Positions 53,155 through 64,000 of a stretch of 64,000 nucleotides of DNA are shown in pieces. The number at the start of each line of letters is the position of its first letter. Position 1 is the first letter of the stretch. Source of the DNA: Suillus spraguei (lineage: Eukaryota > Basidiomycota > Agaricomycetes > Boletales > Suillaceae); assembly GCA_016800925.1 (NCBI GenBank), contig JABCPU010000018.1, forward strand, positions 326,286 through 390,285. The letters are read 5' to 3'. The position numbers were made by a program, and so were the translations under genes. The notes beneath the pieces were generated by a model, which saw nothing but the letters and a program-made list of their open reading frames with translations, was not told where the DNA came from and did no database searches.

Positions 53155-54331
53155 GCACTCAGTGATTCAATAATTTGCTTCTGGCAGAGGTAACATTCAT
53201 TGAAAAAATTTGTATATACATCAATTACTATGCAATTATGCCAACCTCCTCACAAGACCCTTTAACCTTCACCTCAACATCCAAGAACAAAAACATAGAA
53301 AGTCGCATTTCTCACACTTTTGATGTTTTCAGTATCTTACTCTTGCATAAATAATACAGCCTCTTCATATATCATTATAATACCATATATACTTGCTTTG
53401 TATGACAAGGATCAGCTTAAAATAGGCCGGAGTTTTGAACTAGTGTGAATGCTTACTATTTCTACTGATAAGGAGCCCATACTTTCAAAACATCAAAGTT
53501 TATTAATCAGACACCTGGAGTAGATTTAAAATACATTCACTATGATATATCTAAATTTATAAAACCATCCAACAAGAATTGAGTGCTGAGGAAGTGAAAT
53601 AGATAAGAAATTGACTGTGGGAAAGTTCAAAGTCCCAAAATATCGAAAATGGTCAGTTGGGCAGTTGTAGGACTTTGACGCTGGGTCAACTGAGATATAC
53701 ACCACATCCCTTTCACCACCCTCCAACCTCAGGGCAATATGCAGTATAGGTTCCTTTAGTAGTCTAACATGTATCTTACATATTTTGAATGAAATATTTA
53801 AACTGTACCATATATAAATGTGACTTTGTGTAAAAAGATGTCAATTGTCACTTTTCACACATATGTCATTTTACTTATCATTCAGTCAGTCCTTCATGGA
53901 TCTTTCTAAAACTTCAAATACATCATTAGGGACATATATGAGAGGTAAATCACGCATCAGATCACTTATCACAAGCTTGATTATTATGTAGGCTTCTTAT
54001 CAGTAGAAATATCCCCTGTACATGACATATCAGATTTGTGGCCTATATACAACTGATCCTTTGCATATGACACATGTGGGAGTGTACTACTGTTGATGTC
54101 TGAGCAGGGCTGGCCATTTATGCAATGATAAGACATTGAAAAACTTTAAAAATGATTGAGGAGCAACAGGAGGGCATCCATGATAAGATGGTCGAGATTG
54201 AACTGGATGTTGAGGTGAAGGTTAAAGGGTCTTGTGAGGAGGTGGACATAATTGCATAGTGATAGATGTATATACAATTTTTTTCAATGAATGTTACCTC
54301 TGCCAGAAGCAAATTATTGAATCACTGAGTA
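53155..54331. mobile_element. Non-autonomous terminal-inverted-repeat element (about 1.16 kb)
   Basis: The left end CAGTGATTCAATAATTTGCT continues GGCAGAGGTAACATTCATTG for over 100 bp to CTTCACCTCAACATCCA (about 53285). The right end (54331 back to about 54190) is its reverse complement with few differences. The interior is AT-rich, with no open frame of note and nothing like a transposase. The element sits among satellite units, whose GTGCTGAGTGCC-like phrases lie directly outside both ends. Confidence 0.8.
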
Positions 54332-54339
54332 CTGAGTCC

Positions 54340-57300
54340 TGAGTGCTGAGTGCCAAAACTAGAAACCCAAAACTCGAAACTCACAAAGTGTGAACTACCG
54401 AGACCCGGGACCCAAAACCCTGGCATACAGTTTCATCAGTTTCAAGTTTCAAATTTTGGGGTTCAGGGTTTAGGGTTCGGGTTCCGGCATGAGGCACTTG
54501 TTACATTGCCAGGAATTCAGGATTTGGGTTCCAGGTTTTGGTACTTGACACTCGGTGAACTGTATAAGGAAATAGAAAATTTACATGATACAGATTTGTG
54601 CGAGTTTCAAGTTTTGGGGTTCGAGGTCTGGCACTCGGCACTTGTTACATTGCCAGAAATTCAGGATTCGGGTCTCAGTTCTTGGTACTTGACACTCGGT
54701 GAACTGTATAAGGAAATAGAAAATTTACATCTTAGACATCTTTGCGAGTTTCAAGTTTCAAGTTGTAAGTTTCGGAGTTCGGGGGTTGTGTTCCAGCACT
54801 CGGCACTTGTTACACTGCCAGGAATTCGGGATTTGGGTCCCGGGTCTTGGTACTTGACACTCAGTGAACTGTGTAAGGAAATAGCAATTTTACATGATAC
54901 AGATTTTTGCAAGTTTCAATTTTGAAGTTTGAAGTGTGAAGTTTCGGGGTTCAGGGGTCAGGTTCCGGCACTCGGCACTTGTTACACTGCCAGGAATTCG
55001 GGAATCGGGTCCCGGGTCTTGGTACTTGACACTCGGTGAACTGTGGAAGGAAATAGAAAATTTACATGATACAGATTTTTGCAAGTTTCAATTTTGAAGT
55101 TTGGTGAAGTTTGAAGTTTCGGGTTCAGGGGTTGTGTTCCGGCACTCGGCACTTGTTACACTGCCAGGAATTTGGGATTCGTGTCCCGGGTCTTGGTACT
55201 TGACGCTTGGTGAACTGTGCAAGGAAATAGAAAATTTACATGATACAGATTTTTGCAAGTTTCAATTTTGAAGTTTGAAGTTTCGGAGTTCGGGGGTTGT
55301 GTTCCGGCACTCGGCACTTGTTACACTGCCAGGAATTTGGGATTCGGGTCCGGGTCTTAGTACTTGACACTTGGGTGAACTGTGCAAGGAAATAGAAAAT
55401 TTGAATGATACAGATTTTTGCAAGTTTCAATTTTGAAGTTTGAAGTTGAAGTTTCGGGGTTCGGGGTCAGGTTCCGGCACTCGGCACTTGTTACACTGCC
55501 AGGAATTCGGATTCGGTCCCGGGTCTTGGTACTTGACACTCAGTGAACTGTGTAAGGAAATAGAAAATTTACATGATACAGATTTTTGCAAGTTTCAATT
55601 TTGAAGTTTGAAGTTTGAAGTTTGAAGTTTCGGGTTCGGGGTGGTTCCGGCACTCGGCACTTGTTACACTGCCAGGAATTCGGGATTCGGGTCCCGGGTC
55701 TTGGTACTTGACACTCGGTGAACTGTGCAAGGAAATAGAAAATTTAAATGATACAGATTTTTGCAAGTTTCAATTTTGAAGTTTGAAGTGTGAAGTTTCG
55801 GGGTTCGGGGGTCAGGTTCCGGCACTCGGCACTTGTTACACTGCCAGGAATTCGGGATTTGGGTCCCGGGTCTTGGTACTTGACACTCGGTGAACTGTGC
55901 AAGGAAATAGAAAATTTAAATGTTACAGATTTTTGCAAGTTTCAATTTTGAAGTTTGAAGTGTGAAGTTTCGGGGTTCGGGGGTCAGGTTCCGGCACTCG
56001 GCACTTGTTACACTGCAGGAATTCGGGATTCGGGTCCCGGGTCTTGGTACTTGACACTTGGTGAACTGTGCAAGGAAATAGAAAATTTAAATGATACAGA
56101 TTTTTGCAAGTTTCAATTTGATTTGAAGTTTGAAGTGTGAAGTTTCGGGGTTCGGGGGTCAGGTTCCGGCACTCGGCACTTGTTACACTGCCAGGAATTC
56201 GGGATTCGTGTCCCGGGTCTTGGTACTTGACACTCAGTGAACTGTGGTAAGGAAATAGAAATTTTACATGATACAGATTTTTGCAAGTTTCAATTTTGAA
56301 GTTTGAAGTGTGAAGTTTCGGGGTTCGGGGGTCAGGTTCCGGCACTCGGCACTTGTTACACTGCCAGGAATTCGGGATTCGGGTCCCGGGTCTTGGTACT
56401 TGACACTCGGTGAACTGTGTAAGGAAATAGAAATTTTACATGATACAGATTTTTGCAAGTTTCAATTTTGAAGTTTGAAGTGTGAAGTTTCGGGGTTCGG
56501 GGGTCAGGTTCCGGCACTCGGCACTTGTTACACTGCCAGGAATTCGGGATTCGGGTCCCGGGTCTTGGTACTTGACACTCGGTGAACTGTGTAAGGAAAT
56601 AGAAATTTTACATGATACAGATTTTTGCAAGTTTCAATTTTGAAGTTTGAAGTGTGAAGTTTCGGGTTCGGGGGTCAGGTTCCGGCACTGGCACTTGTAC
56701 ACTGCCAGGAATTCGGGATTCGGGTTCCGGGTCTTGGTACTTGACACTCGTGAACTGTGCAAGGAAATAGAAAATTTACATGATACAGATTTTTGCAAGT
56801 TTCAATTTTGAAGTTTGAAGTTTGAAGTGGTTTGAAGTTTCGGAGTTCGGGGGTCGGGTTCCGGCACTCGGCACTTGTTACACTGCCAGGAATTCGGGAA
56901 TCGGGTCCCGGGTCTTGGTACTTGACACTCGGTGAACTGTGGAAGGAAATAGAAAATTTACATGATACAGCTTTTTGCAAGTTTCAATTTTGAAGTTTTG
57001 AAGTTTGAAGTTTCGGAGTTCGGGGTCGGGTTCTGGCACTGGCACTTGTTACACTGCCAGGAATTGGGATTCGGGTCCCGGGTCTTGGTACTTGACACTC
57101 AGTGAACTGTGTAAGGAAATAGAAAATTTACATGATACAGCTTTTTGCAAGTTTCAATTTTGAAGTTTGAAATTTAAAGTTTGAAGTTTGAAGTTTCGGA
57201 GTTCGGGGGTCGGGTTCCGGCACTCGGCACTTGTTACACTGCCAGGAATTCGGGATTTGGGTCCCAGGTCTTGGTACTTGACACTCAGTGAACTGTGTAA

Positions 57301-57880
57301 GGAAATAGAAATTTTACATGATACAGATTTTTGCAAGTTTCAATCTTGAAGTTTGAAGTGTGAAGTTTCAGGGTTCGGGGGTCAGGTTCCGGCACTTGGC
57401 ACTTGTTACACTGCCAGGAATTCGGGATTCGGGTCCCGGGTCTTGGTACTTGACACTCGGTGAACTTTGCAAGGAAATAGACATTTTACATGATACAGAA
57501 TTTTGCAAGTTTCAATTTTGAAGTTTGAAGTGTGAAGTTTTGGGGTTCGGGGCTCAGGTGCCGGCACTCGGCACTTGTTATATAGCCAGGAATTCAGGAT
57601 TTGGGTCCCGGGTCTTGGTACTTGACACTCGGTGAACTGTGTAAGGAAATAGACATTTTACATGATACACATTTTTGTGAGTTCCAAGTTCCAAGTTTTA
57701 AGTTTCGAGGTTCTGGGTTCGGGTTCCGGCACTTGGCACTTGTTACATTGCCAAGGATTCATGATTCGGGTCCTGGGTCTTGGTACTTTGACACTCGGTG
57801 AACTGTGTGAGGAAATAGGCATTTTACATGATATACATTTTTGCAAGTTTCAAGTTTTGAGTTTTGAGTTTCAGCTTTTT
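54340..57880 (+). repeat. 171-bp satellite, about 20 tandem copies
   Basis: The unit landmark CACTTGTTACA occurs at 54494, 54639, 54804, 54976, 55150, 55315, 55485, 55658, 55829, 56001, 56177, 56350, 56522, 56692, 56872, 57042, 57228, 57400, 57572 and 57737, a mean spacing of about 171 bp. Each unit also has GGCACTCGGCACTTG, CCAGGAATTCGGGATTCGGG, CTTGGTACTTGACACTC, GGTGAACTGTG, AAGGAAATAGAAA, TACATGATACAGATTTTTGC and AAGTTTCAATTTTGAAGTTT. Length varies by short GAAGTTT insertions. Short antisense open frames repeat with the unit and are not genes. Confidence 0.95.
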
Positions 57881-58050
57881 ATTGCCTCACATTTTTCTGA
57901 GTCCCAAGTGCCAAATCCTGAGTGCCAAACCCCAGTAGTCCACAATTTCGGGGTTCGGCACTTGGGATTCAGCACTCAGGACTCAGACAAATGTCAGGCA
58001 ATCAAAAGATTTGATTCACACATTTTTGGTAGATATCTTTTTTGTCTTGA
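57880..58050 (-). repeat. Inverted satellite units at the right end of the array
   Basis: TTATTGCCTCACATTTTTCTGAGTCCC, CACATTTTTGGTAGATATC and AATGTCAGGCAATCAAAAG mirror units at about 49960-50130. They link the right side of the locus to the left array in opposite polarity. Confidence 0.65.
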
Positions 58051-58053
58051 ATC

Positions 58054-58740
58054 TGTTACGGCCATGCAAAACCAGAGGCTACTCAGACGTTCCAGCTTTG
58101 CATGGGGTCTCACTGGAGTGTCATAACTAAATCATAAGGGCTTGGCCTCTGCTCGTGCACTGTGCCCCTTATACAAGTATGTGCCCCTAATTTTGCATGA
58201 AGTCTGAGGGGGAGTTCCAGTGAAGTCCAGAGGGGAACTCCAGAGGAACTCTAGGGCTAGACTGCTCAATAGTGCGCTGACGGACTACTGGAGGATCATG
58301 GCAACCACGCAGGAACATTTCCGGAGGACAGGAAATACAGGTAAGACTACTGGGTTAAGTCCCAAGTAGAATGGAATGGAGGACGGACTGCAGACAAAAG
58401 TCCAGGGCAAGATAGGAGGGAAGCTCCAGGGGGACAGATGATCCACAGATGTCAAGGGTGGGGTAGGACAGGTCCGGAGGTCCGGAGATAGGAGGTCTGG
58501 AAAGGGAGGAGTGAAGGAGTGTAGGAGTGGAGGACCAGAGAAGTGAAGCTCCATGGATCCAAGGGGAAGTATTTAGGACATTGATGAGGATCGGAAGTCT
58601 CAGATGTCAGAGGAGGGAAAGTCCGGACATAGTGGTGGGTGAGCTGTGCTCAGGGTGGGCTAGGATATGCATAGGGTTAGCAAGCTAGCTGCAGAGGTCT
58701 GAAGGTCCAGTCAGATGATATGCAACTACCTCAGCTCCGC
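58054..58740 (+). repeat. Roughly 0.7-kb dispersed repeat D, right copy (forward)
   Basis: Begins TGTTACGGCCATGCAAAACC and follows the same order as the left copy on the opposite strand: TTCCAGCTTTGCATGGGGTC, GGCTTGGCCTC, AAGTCCCAAGTAGAATGG, TGATCCACAG and GGTCCGGAGATAGGAGGT. The two copies are clearly diverged. Confidence 0.75.
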
Positions 58741-58754
58741 CATGTCTACAATTA

Positions 58755-59165
58755 TCATACACATGGGCCCACCCGTCTATATTTTATACCACCCTGGCCC
58801 ACCCGTCTGATATAATATACTGTACAACACCCTCGGCCCACCCGTCTAATACAATATTTTATATAACACTCTCGGCCCAACCGTCTAATATGTGTCTGGG
58901 CCCACCCGTGTATGTGATAACAAGTACCCTTCACATACCTGTCTACCTGATACACATCTACCTTGGTACACCCATCTACATAATATCTAACTACCTCGGC
59001 CCATCCGTCTACCGGATATTCATGTACATCGGCCCACTCATCTACTCTACATATTCCTTGCATGGGCCCACCCGCGTCATTGGGAATAATATTCCTCCCG
59101 GCCCATCCGTCATGAACGAGGATATTTCTACCATGGGCCCATGGTCCGCTGGCCCGTATCATACG
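58755..59165 (-). repeat. GGGTGGGCCGA minisatellite, right arm (inverted)
   Basis: Read on plus as repeated CGGCCCACCCGTC units with AT-rich spacers, for example CTCGGCCCACCCGTCTAATA. This is the reverse complement of the left array. It ends where the minus-strand RT fragment begins. Confidence 0.85.
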
Positions 59166-59209
59166 GGATATTATGCATGTCCGCTCACTTGTATAATACG
59201 GAGATAGTT

Positions 59210-61878
59210 CACTGTAATATGTGGAACAGGTGTTCTTTGTATTTTCATCAAATCGTTGTCTTCGCGTTTTTCCATTGTATAAGAAAATCAGATATCGTCC
59301 ATATAATAACATCCATCTTCATTGATTTTTGCTGAAAGGTCGATTCATGTATGCTTGAAAGTTGCTGGGAATTGCAGAGGCCAAAGAACATGACGTTTGG
59401 TTCAAAGAGGCCAAATTCCAGGTAAAAGCAGCTTTCCACCTATCGTCAGGATGGATACGAATATTGTTATAACCGGACCGGATATCCATTTTCGTAAAGA
59501 ACTGTGCGTTATGAAGGCGGCGACAAGGGAATAGGAGTGGGAGCGGATATGCGTTCTTGACTGTCCAATCATTGATGTAACGGTAGTCTTGACAGGGACG
59601 CAGTTCTCCACTCTTCTTTCCCACAAAGAAGAAGCCACTAGCTTGGGGTGACTTCGATTCTGAATAAACCTTTCGCAACGTTTTCATCGATAAATGTTTT
59701 GACAGCAGCGCATTCTTTTCTGATAGCGGGTAGACCTTAGAGTTCGAGGAATGAAACCGGGTTTAGTATCGATCTGATGATCTATACCAGGGCGTTCTGG
59801 GGGTAGTTTGTTCAGTCCGTCTTTAGCAAAGACGTCTACAAAGTCGTGCAAATAATCGGGACCAATTCTTCGAAAGATTTCTTTTTCTTTTCCTTCTCAT
59901 CCGTGGCGAATTCCTGAGCTTTGTTACTATATTTTGAAGGAGGGAGAGGAGTGGAGTAGTTGGAGGATTGTTCGAATTGGGAAGTTCCATCACGTGTCAA
60001 TGGTGTATCCATGGATACTTCTTCTATGATCCTCATGCTAACTCCATCAGTGTCGTATTCCACAAGAAATTCTCCATCTCCTAGTTCATACGAGGAAATT
60101 TCGCGTACTTCTGGGCATGCCAGACATCATTCATGGTATCGAATTGGTCATCATCCTCGGTTGGGATCAACGAGGGCATGGGTTCTTCTTCATCAGGGAT
60201 TTCTTCAATTGAAGCTGAAAGAGTTTTCGGGGGAACGAAGAACTTGGATAGTTTCGGTACATTGGTGTTTCGCCCGGGAGTTTCTTCTTCCGTTTCCTTT
60301 TCCTTGCTTCTGTTCTTCTATTGGCCGTTGCTCAATAGGTTCTTGTCCGACCCGATGCTCGGGTTCAGATTCATTCTTGCGCTTCTCTGCGCGAGGGATG
60401 GTGATACTGCTCGCGGCAATTGTACACGTGGAGTGGGTTCGGAGTACGTGGCGTTCGTACTTCTGGTTCAGGGTCTTCAGGACATTAATGGGGAACGATG
60501 AAGGTTTCGGAAGAGGGAATGTTGCCATCTGGCGTGATGGTTGAAAAGTCTGGGCAACCCGTTCTTCTTTCTGTCTTCATCCAATCGATTTCGATTTCAT
60601 CTGATTTCTCTGTCCGTGAAAGGACAAGTGTTTCAGCAGCCCAATCTATAATTGGGTTCATTGCTCGTAACCATGGGATTCCAAGGAGAATTTGATCTCT
60701 TCTTCCTAGTTTGGTGATGTTGAATTTTCCATACATGGTTCGTCGTCAATTTTGACCACTAAAGACAGTAGTGCGTGATCGGTCCTCCTTTGATAAGAGT
60801 CCCATCTGCCGTAGTAACTCGAAATGGTTCTTTGAGTTTTCGTCGTGTGATTTGATGGAGTTTCACAAACTCTTCAGAGATGAATGTTCCTGCTGCTCCT
60901 GAATCATAACAGCAGTGGTGTCGACGGATTTTAAGCGAGTACGCGAGTGGAGGGTGATAGGGACACGGAGTTCTTTTCTTTCACCTACAGCGCGTACAAG
61001 TCTTAGTAATACATTGGAGAAACATACGTCGAGTCTTTGTTTCTCCAAGTCAAAAATCCTCACAATCCGTCTTACGGTTTCTTCATCTTCTTCTTCTTTG
61101 ACTTCGGTTTGTCGGAGTGGGGTCTTCTTCTTTCTGTCAGGACAGTTATGGATGCGGTGTCCTGTCTTTCTGCATCCGAAGCATTGCCTTTCTTCATGCA
61201 TTCGGATCTCTCCATGTCGGAGATTCGATCTACGACCATTGCATTGGAATCACGGTTCGGAATATACCGTGCATTCCCGTAGTTTTCTTCTTCTGTTGTG
61301 GAACATGACGTGTCCTCATGGCGTTAAGCCGATGATGGGCGTTGTCAATAGCAACGCATTGCAACACAACATCTCTGAATATCTCGGAGACATCTCCCGT
61401 ATTGAAAAGCTTTGTAAGGATACCCCAATTAAGACCATCTTGGAAGAACTGGATCTTCGTCGCGTTATCGGTGATATGAGCCTTGGCTGCAAGTGCCTCA
61501 AAGTCGGCGACATAGGTATGAAGATCTCCAGTTCCTTGCTTGAGGTCTCTAAGGCTGTAAGGCGGTCATTCTGGTATCCACTGGTTCGAATGCTTCTTTG
61601 AAGCTCTTCATAAAATCCACCATCGTCCCATAACCAACTTTTTGTCCCGAAGTGTCGGTAGATTGGGCGTGTTCAAGGAATTGTTCCTTCCATGACTTGG
61701 CATTCTTCTCGGTCATGAAGGATGTTATGTAGATGATCTTCTGTTTGTCGGTGGTGTAAAGCTTTTCATTGATGTCAAAGTGCAGATTGCACGACTGGAT
61801 AAACTCGCGAGAGTTATCACGATCTCCATCAAAACCTATCGGTTGACCGATCTTGTATTCGAATTCTTTGGTCGACAT
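59210..61878 (-). pseudogene. Family-2 Ty3/gypsy gag-knuckle-protease-RT, truncated
   Basis: Minus-strand element. Gag starts at 61878 (MSTKEFEYKIGQPIGFDGD). The zinc knuckle CFGCRKTGHRIHNC is at about 61190-61150. Protease-like sequence lies at about 60920-60640; TFISEEFVKLH is not readable in frame at its DSG because of a frame break, while ILLGIPWLRAMNP is kept. The linker AEKRKNESEPEHR lies near 60400. RT (about 59690-59220) has [38 protein letters not shown] and, across a frame break, a YMDD-like motif near 59300-59280. Sequence ends at about 59210, right after the RT active site. Several frame breaks; not functional. Confidence 0.85.
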
Positions 61879-62075
61879 GGTTGATGATTCTTCTGGTGAG
61901 TTATACTTTCTCGGTGCCTACACGCGCTGTCTTGCTGTCCGTTAGGGCTTTCTTCTGTCAGAGGGCTTTTCTTGACAATCTGCTCAGCGTACGCGTACGC
62001 TAGTCTGCTGATCGAAGCGATCAGGGTTCAGGGTCGAAGACTGGATAGTCGACGATCAAAAGGACTTTAATCTTT

Positions 62076-62545
62076 TGTTACGAACTGGGGTGGCGTCACC
62101 AGCGACAGTGAAAAGACACAGGCGGTCTGCTGGGAGTTCTTACAATGTCCAGAAGAGGACAAGGTGAAAGTACAAGGAACGCGTTCCGAGTACGATCAAG
62201 GGTTCAGCCTCAAGGACAAGTCTGAGAGGTATCTGCAGAATAGAGACTAAGGCTAAGGAGTGCTTAGACTTAGAGACGATTCAAGACGACTTAGGTTGGA
62301 GACCTAAGCGAAGGAGATTCCAGGTAAAACCCAGTAAGATTAAAGTAGGAATCTACTACAAGTACACTGTGCTTAAATAGGCCAATATGTGCGCACAGAC
62401 CAAGAGAGCGTGAGAACGTAAGTGCGTATCCAAAAGGAAGGCAACTATAGTACAGATGCGTTGAGCATATGAGTCAGAGTCATGTTACGTAATATACAAG
62501 GTAAATGAAAGTAGAAAATGAATAGGGGCACGTACGATTGTAACA
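62076..62545 (-). mobile_element. 5' LTR of the minus-strand family-2 element
   Basis: 470 bp. On plus it begins TGTTACGAACTGGGG and ends GATTGTAACA. It matches the LTRs at 42646 and 46651 and is followed inward by the same AAAGATTAAAGTCC (minus sense). The outer flank is CAGAC, which does not match the flank of the left LTR (GTAAA). Confidence 0.92.
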
Positions 62546-63020
62546 CAGACTTCCGGATTGGAGAACAAGTCTTCGTCAAAGCCAAGTACTTCCGCTCCAC
62601 CCGTCCGTCGAAGAAACTTTCGGAAAAGAATTTGGGACCATTCGAAATTATATCCCCGCCCAGGTACTCATTCTTTGCCATCCGACTTCCGGATTCTATG
62701 CGTTCCGTACATCCTGTTTTCCATGTCTCGCAGTTTAGAGCCAGCAGTTCCGAACACCATTCCCAATCGCATCCAGCCTCCTCCGCCACCAGTCCGCAGT
62801 CGACGGAGAACCAGAGTACGAGATATCCGAAATCCTGGACTCTAAACTGGACCGTCGTAGGCACCACTGCCAACTTCTATACCTCGTCCGTTGGTCCGGA
62901 TACGAGGGAACAGACAAAGAAACTTCCTGGCTACTGGCCACAGAACTCGGAAATGCATCAGATCTCGTAGCGGATTCCACTCAGCATATCCGGACAAGCC
63001 TGGTCCCATTGCTTGAAGAG
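62546..63020 (+). pseudogene. Chromovirus integrase C-terminus with chromodomain (fragment)
   Basis: Plus-strand remains of another Ty3/gypsy element. The GPY/F-type module reads FRIGEQVFVKAKYFRSTRP, EKNLGPFEII and SVHPVFHVSQ. After a frame change near 62740 come a Pro-rich spacer and a chromodomain: EYEISEILDSKLDRRR then LYLVRWSGYEGTDKETSW and ELGNASDLV. The N-terminal integrase core is missing because the family-2 LTR abuts at 62545. Chromodomains guide such elements to heterochromatin in known chromoviruses. Confidence 0.85.
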
Positions 63021-63072
63021 TACATAACAAAATATAAGTACAGTGAGGGCAGTAGCGGAAATCCGGATCTGA

Positions 63073-64000
63073 CTAAGCACCAGTCTCCATTTCACCTCCG
63101 GCACCCCCAGTCTCTTCCCCAGTCCCATCCGCCATCTCTTCCCCAGTTCCATCCGCCATCTCCCCTCCATTCTCATCCGCCACCTCTTCCCCAATCTCCT
63201 CACCAGCGCCATCCTTGTCGGATCCGGCAGAAACGGAAAGCCTAAATCCGGTCCGGATTTCCTCGATGAGCAGGGCTGGGAATTCCCTCTGTTGCTGGAG
63301 GAAGGCCTCCATGGTGGAGCTCATCCGCTCCATGGCAATCCGACTCCCTTCCGCCGCCGCAATACCATCTTGGAGAAGTCCGTTGGTCCGCGCCAACTCA
63401 GCAATGATGCCATTAGCAGCGGCCACCCAAGCCTGATCATCGTACTCCACAAAATCCTCATCCGTACCTTCGATAGTGACTGGATTAGAGAAGACATCCG
63501 CGTCCGCCACATCCGGAGTAGGACTCCTCTGACGGCGCTTGCCTTTTGCCCTTCGGAGACGGAGTACCAGCAGGACGCTGCCTCTTCCGGCCCTTAGGCC
63601 CTTAACGAATCCGGGCCTTCCAGGACAAGTGGCCTTGTCCTTCCGGCAGACGTCACAGGACTTAATCTACGAAACGTCGAAATCAGCGGATCCGAAGTTT
63701 TTCGGACGACTCACCATGGCATTCTTCTCAGCATCATCCCACTGGCACATCCGGCCCTTAGTGACGCAACGAGAGCAGTACCCATCCTTTGCCCCAGACG
63801 CAGGAGCAGCCTTGGCCTTTACCAACCCATTAATATCCGGATCCGGAAGAGTCCACAGCACTCACCCGAGCCTCAATCAGTGCTCTCCGCCTCTTCTCCT
63901 CCATCTCCCTCGGATCTCCGCCAACTCAATCTGCTTGAACTCCTCCTGCCTTTTCCGCTCCTCCGCCTCTTTCCGCTTCCGTTCCGCCTCGGCTTCCGCT
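63073..64000 (-). CDS. Unknown protein with paired Cys motifs and acidic Gly/Glu tail, 5' end off window
   Basis: I do not recognise a named family. Minus-strand exons: a charged helical segment (EAERKRKEAEERKRQEEF, about 64000-63900); an intron with GTGAGT near 63865; then KAAPASGAKDGYCSRCVTKG with CQWDD (about 63830-63725). A further intron (about 63713-63661) leads to SCDVCRKDKATCPGRPGF. The frame continues through a basic linker to VADADVFSNPVTIEGTDED, a helical part with RTNGLLQDGIAAAEGSR, and an acidic tail of GEEMADGT repeats, stop at 63073. The two C-x2-C-x(4-6)-C clusters suggest metal binding. The reading frame changes once near 63905. Position beside a chromovirus fragment suggests a transposon-associated gene. 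Expression is unknown. Confidence 0.55.

Noticed and set aside
53526..53726. 66-codon minus-strand frame within the TIR element as a possible transposase piece
   Set aside because: No DDE-type or other transposase motif; too short.
54455..54490. Telomere-like TTAGGG phrases
   Set aside because: TTTAGGGTTCGGG occurs once as part of a satellite unit; there is no TTAGGG array.
54890..57336. Row of minus-strand open frames of about 64 codons with the same protein sequence
   Set aside because: They repeat with the satellite unit and have no promoter or splice evidence; translation of repeat DNA only.
54340..57880. CRISPR-like array of regular repeats
   Set aside because: Whole units are repeated without unique spacers, units are about 171 bp, and the DNA is eukaryotic; it is a satellite.
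46651..62545. One complete element with both LTRs
   Set aside because: The LTRs face each other (inverted), outer flanks differ (GTAAA and CAGAC), and gag is present twice in opposite directions.

Overview
The window is nuclear DNA of a filamentous basidiomycete, most likely an Agaricomycete. Conserved genes are cut by many short introns (about 45-65 nt, GTRNGT...YAG). Products are typical eukaryotic housekeeping proteins. The right half carries Ty3/gypsy retroelements, including a chromodomain integrase fragment. I cannot name the species from sequence alone.

Left half (about 1-37.6 kb): a compact gene-rich block. In order: NSE1 (Smc5/6 RING-like subunit, minus, running off the left edge), a CDP-alcohol phosphatidyltransferase of the phosphatidylserine synthase type (minus), PRI2 (primase large subunit, minus), a roughly 2,100-residue disordered Ser/Pro/Thr-rich protein (minus), a USP7/UBP15-type deubiquitinase (plus), SEC66 (minus), mitochondrial citrate synthase (plus), a conserved protein of unknown function with a Pro/Gln tail (minus), a PP2A B56 regulatory subunit (plus), cytosolic HSP70 (plus), a TBC1D5-like Rab GAP (plus), succinate dehydrogenase flavoprotein (plus), the splicing factor SPF45/RBM17 (plus) and a secreted pepsin-like aspartic protease (minus). 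These are not one pathway. They are ordinary neighbours, some sharing very short divergent promoters (SEC66/CIT1, about 225 bp; unknown gene/B56, about 109 bp). Several conserved genes (NSE1, the PS synthase, the 20.4-21.7 kb gene, the TBC gene) seem to need a one-base frame change. This suggests assembly errors or recent decay.

Transition (about 37.6-39.2 kb): no gene recognised.

Right half (about 39.2-64 kb): a transposon and satellite domain. Family 1 is a decayed Ty3/gypsy element (gag, protease-like, RT, start of RNase H) with three copies of a TGTAAAGATAC-starting LTR-like repeat. Its gag is split by a solo LTR of family 2 with a perfect 5-bp target duplication. Family 2 occurs twice in opposite orientation: LTR-gag-zinc knuckle-protease on plus at 46.65-49.05 kb, and LTR-gag-knuckle-protease-RT on minus from 62.55 to 59.2 kb. 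Both copies are truncated inward, and both run into the same GGGTGGGCCGA minisatellite in the same relative orientation. Between them lie a dimeric satellite (period about 167 bp), a 171-bp satellite of about 20 copies, an inverted pair of a roughly 0.7-kb repeat and a 1.16-kb terminal-inverted-repeat element. The whole forms a roughly 16-kb inverted, foldback-like locus. This is the most unusual structure here. The right edge has a chromodomain-integrase fragment (plus) and an unknown Cys-motif protein (minus) running off the window.
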